A model generated the notes under the pieces. It did no database searches. It was given only the letters and a program-made list of their open reading frames with translations, and was not told the origin of the DNA. The position numbers and the translations under genes are program-made. Positions 61,892 to 64,000 of a stretch of DNA of 64,000 nt are shown here, in pieces (position 1 is the first letter of the stretch; every line of letters starts with the position of its first letter). The stretch covers positions 496,001 through 560,000 of the forward strand of contig NZ_CP092588.1 of assembly GCF_023920225.1 (NCBI RefSeq), read 5' to 3'. The stretch is from Vibrio gazogenes. Its GTDB lineage: Bacteria; Pseudomonadota; Gammaproteobacteria; Enterobacterales; Vibrionaceae.

Positions 61892-62881
61892 ATGACGGGG
61901 TTGCAAGAGATATCCGTTGAGGATTCGGATCTACTGACAGAAATTTCGGTTGCCTATTATCAGGATGGTGCCACACAAGAAGAAATATCTAAGAAATATG
62001 CGATCTCCAGAGCCAAAGTCGGGCGGATGCTGAAGCAAGCCCGGGATGAAGGCATTGTCGAAATTACGGTGAAATATCATCCGGTATTCAGTGCGAAAGT
62101 CGAGCAGCGACTGATTGAGCGGTTTGGTATTAAACGTGCCCTGATTGCCTTGGATCAACCGAAAGAGGCGCAACAGCGCCAGCAAATTGCCGGGTTGGTT
62201 TCGAATTATTTATCCAGCTCACTCAAAAGTGGTCAGGTGATCGCTGTCGGTCAGGGGAGAAATGTCTCTGCTGTTGCCCACCATGTCGGCGTGATTTCAC
62301 CGAAGGATGTCAAATTTGTTTGCAGTATTGGTGGGATTCACCCAAGGGGCGGCATGTTTAACGCGGACCATATTTGTCGCCAGTTGGCAAAAAAATATGG
62401 GGGAACATCAGAAACACTCTATGCACCGGCGTATGCCGTGAATCGAGAGCAGAAACTGGCATTTATGGAAAATGACACCATTAAGCAGACACTGGACTTG
62501 GCCAGAAAAGCGGATGTTGCGCTGGTCGGTATTGGCGATATGAGTGAAAACAGTTATATGGTCGATTTAGGATGGTTTACCCCACAGGAAGTGGTTCAGT
62601 CTCGTCTTGAGCAGGGGGTTGTCGGTGATTTTGCCGGATATGATTTTTTTGATATTTACGGGCAGATTGCCAAAACAGTCATGAGTGATCGTATTATCGG
62701 ATTAAGCATTGAAGAATTCAGACCGATTGCTGAAGTCATTGCCATCGCAGCAGAAAATAGTAAGCCATTGGCGCTATTAGGGGCTTTGCGCACCGGTGCC
62801 ATTGATGTGATTGCGACCAGTGTGTCTAACGCGCTGACGATTCTCAACCTTGATGAGCAAATGCGCTTTAAATCAGTGTAA
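61892..62881 (+). CDS. SorC-family sugar-phosphate-responsive regulator
   Basis: The product of 329 residues has an N-terminal HTH (YYQDGATQEEISKKYAISRAKVGRMLKQAR) and a C-terminal sugar-phosphate-binding domain of the SorC/DeoR-like class, with GVISPKDVKFVCSIGGIHPRGGMF and GIGDMSENSYMV. ATG 61892 follows GGAGGTGTAT; an upstream start is less likely. Divergent placement points to control of tal and tkt. Confidence 0.9.
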   Translation: MTGLQEISVEDSDLLTEISVAYYQDGATQEEISKKYAISRAKVGRMLKQARDEGIVEITVKYHPVFSAKVEQRLIERFGIKRALIALDQPKEAQQRQQIAGLVSNYLSSSLKSGQVIAVGQGRNVSAVAHHVGVISPKDVKFVCSIGGIHPRGGMFNADHICRQLAKKYGGTSETLYAPAYAVNREQKLAFMENDTIKQTLDLARKADVALVGIGDMSENSYMVDLGWFTPQEVVQSRLEQGVVGDFAGYDFFDIYGQIAKTVMSDRIIGLSIEEFRPIAEVIAIAAENSKPLALLGALRTGAIDVIATSVSNALTILNLDEQMRFKSV

Positions 62882-62895
62882 CCGTGGTTACACTG
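62874..62895 (+). terminator. Palindrome over the stop codon of the SorC-type gene
   Basis: CAGTGTAACC and GGTTACACTG flank GT, a perfect 22-bp palindrome that includes the TAA stop. No T-run follows; it may be a transcript-end stabiliser. Confidence 0.5.
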
Positions 62896-63044
62896 AGATG
62901 CGTTAAGCGCCATACTTGAAGTTTAGATATCCATTATGACGATCAAAACTTTGGGTACCCAAGTAGCTCGGACTCAGACACTGTAAGTGAAGCTGTGTTG
63001 TGTCCGTTCACAATGCCAGTTATCCGATATGCTGGTTTGACTGA

Positions 63045-63875
63045 TTAATCTGTTGCAATGGGGTGCCGGGATGAACCCCATTCTGTCCATGAACCATCAT
63101 AGACTTTTAGATTTTGATATCCGCAAATATATGCTGCCAGCAGAACAATGCAGGCTGTTACGCCAGAGCCACAACTGAAAATATATTCTTCGGTATCATG
63201 AGGCAGTGTTTCTTGCAGTATCGTGCGTAGTGCTTCCGGTGGTTTCAGCGTGTGTCCATCAATGAGACATGTAAACGGCACACAGATTGAGTGAGGAATA
63301 TGACCGCTCCGAATCCCGGCTCTGGGTTCGGCAACGGCACCCGTAAAACGCGCCTGTGAACGGGCATCGATTGTCAGACTGTTTTGTTGCGCCATTTGCT
63401 CAAGGACATGCGCTGCATCGACAAAAAAATCTGGGCTGAGCGTGCCAGAAAAATTACCGGGAGCTATCGGTTTTTGGAAGCTCGTTGCAAGCGGATGACC
63501 CTGACGTTTCCATTCAGCCAACCCCCCGTTAAGAATATAAACCTCTTCATGTCCCATCGCCTTGAGCATCCACCATGTCCGGGGAGATGCCAGTGTGCCG
63601 CTGTTATCGTAGACGACGATCAGCGAGTCTTGATTGAGTCCGATTTGGCGGGCACATTGATTGAAACGACTCTCGCTCGGCATCATATGTGGCAGGTGAC
63701 TATCCGGATCGCAAAATACCTTATCGTAATCAAAGCGCCGTGCACCGGGAATGTTATGTACGGTATCTTTTTCAGTTTCTGCAGGGATTTGAAAAGCAAT
63801 ACTGCTATCTAAGATGACCAGTTTCGGGTCAGACAGATGTTCTGACAGCCATTGCGGTGAGACAAGTGGTGACAT
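63045..63875 (-). CDS. sseA: 3-mercaptopyruvate sulfurtransferase (SseA-like)
   Basis: The enzyme transfers sulfur from 3-mercaptopyruvate to acceptors such as thiols or cyanide. The product has 276 residues with two rhodanese domains; the active loop Cys235-Gly-Ser-Gly-Val-Thr is the mercaptopyruvate-type CGSGVT, not the thiosulfate type. The sequence SLTIDARSQARFTG starts the second domain. It is alone; 125 bp to the window end hold its promoter region. Confidence 0.93.
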   Translation of the reverse strand: MSPLVSPQWLSEHLSDPKLVILDSSIAFQIPAETEKDTVHNIPGARRFDYDKVFCDPDSHLPHMMPSESRFNQCARQIGLNQDSLIVVYDNSGTLASPRTWWMLKAMGHEEVYILNGGLAEWKRQGHPLATSFQKPIAPGNFSGTLSPDFFVDAAHVLEQMAQQNSLTIDARSQARFTGAVAEPRAGIRSGHIPHSICVPFTCLIDGHTLKPPEALRTILQETLPHDTEEYIFSCGSGVTACIVLLAAYICGYQNLKVYDGSWTEWGSSRHPIATD

Positions 63876-64000
63876 AATTTATATTCCTTCTATTGTTCAG
63901 TGGCGCTCATCCGGGAGCATTTGCAGATGAATTGGTGACATTGTCACTGAATTGTATTAATCCACGGTGCTGCAACAGACCGGGCAGTGCTCTCGCTGGG

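Overview
The window reads as a gammaproteobacterial chromosome, most probably a Vibrio. Pointers are a ribose operon with its own RbsR, a thrS-infC-rpmI-rplT cluster, a tal-tkt pair beside a SorC-type regulator, a type I-E CRISPR-Cas locus and a P2/HP1/K139-style tail module. Several of these gene sets lie on the smaller chromosome in Vibrio cholerae as I recall, so chromosome II is a reasonable inference. A true-type ACC deaminase hints at a plant-associated or salt-marsh lineage. No rRNA, tRNA, transposase or integrase was seen.

Layout. 1-9261: tail of one CRISPR array, cas3-cas8e-cse2-cas7-cas5-cas6e-cas1-cas2, then a second array with only two repeats and one spacer. 9262-10736: accessory, gene-poor DNA with a duplicated block of about 240 bp whose hairpins are kept by compensatory changes. 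10752-12709: a membrane-anchored GH25 muramidase coupled to a multi-pass membrane protein. 13066-19341: rbsDACBK-rbsR with a clear RbsR operator. 19648-21312: YidE-type transporter. 21557-25149: SitABCD-type metal ABC importer behind a Fur-box-like palindrome. 25684-30261: MaoC hydratase, a divergent Lrp regulator and ACC deaminase, and DcuA.

30331-50248 is the most interesting part: a contractile tail locus without capsid, portal, terminase, replication or integrase genes. It has a self-cleavable S24 repressor, tiny coupled ORFs, a holin/endolysin/Rz/Rz1 lysis set, an Ogr-type zinc activator, and the tail terminator, sheath, tube, tail chaperone, tape measure, baseplate, two fibre cassettes and hub/spike. 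This is the composition of an R-type tailocin. Details inside it are a programmed -1 frameshift signal in the chaperone gene, seven 27-residue repeats in the tape measure, and a 97 percent identical recombination block in the two fibre genes.

50462-64000 is housekeeping DNA: thrS (its leader folds into a tRNA-Thr anticodon-arm mimic), infC with an AUU start, rpmI, rplT, a Set-type sugar exporter, a GNAT enzyme, a HAD phosphatase, an FKBP isomerase, an OmpA-like lipoprotein, transketolase and transaldolase with a divergent SorC-type regulator, and a 3-mercaptopyruvate sulfurtransferase.
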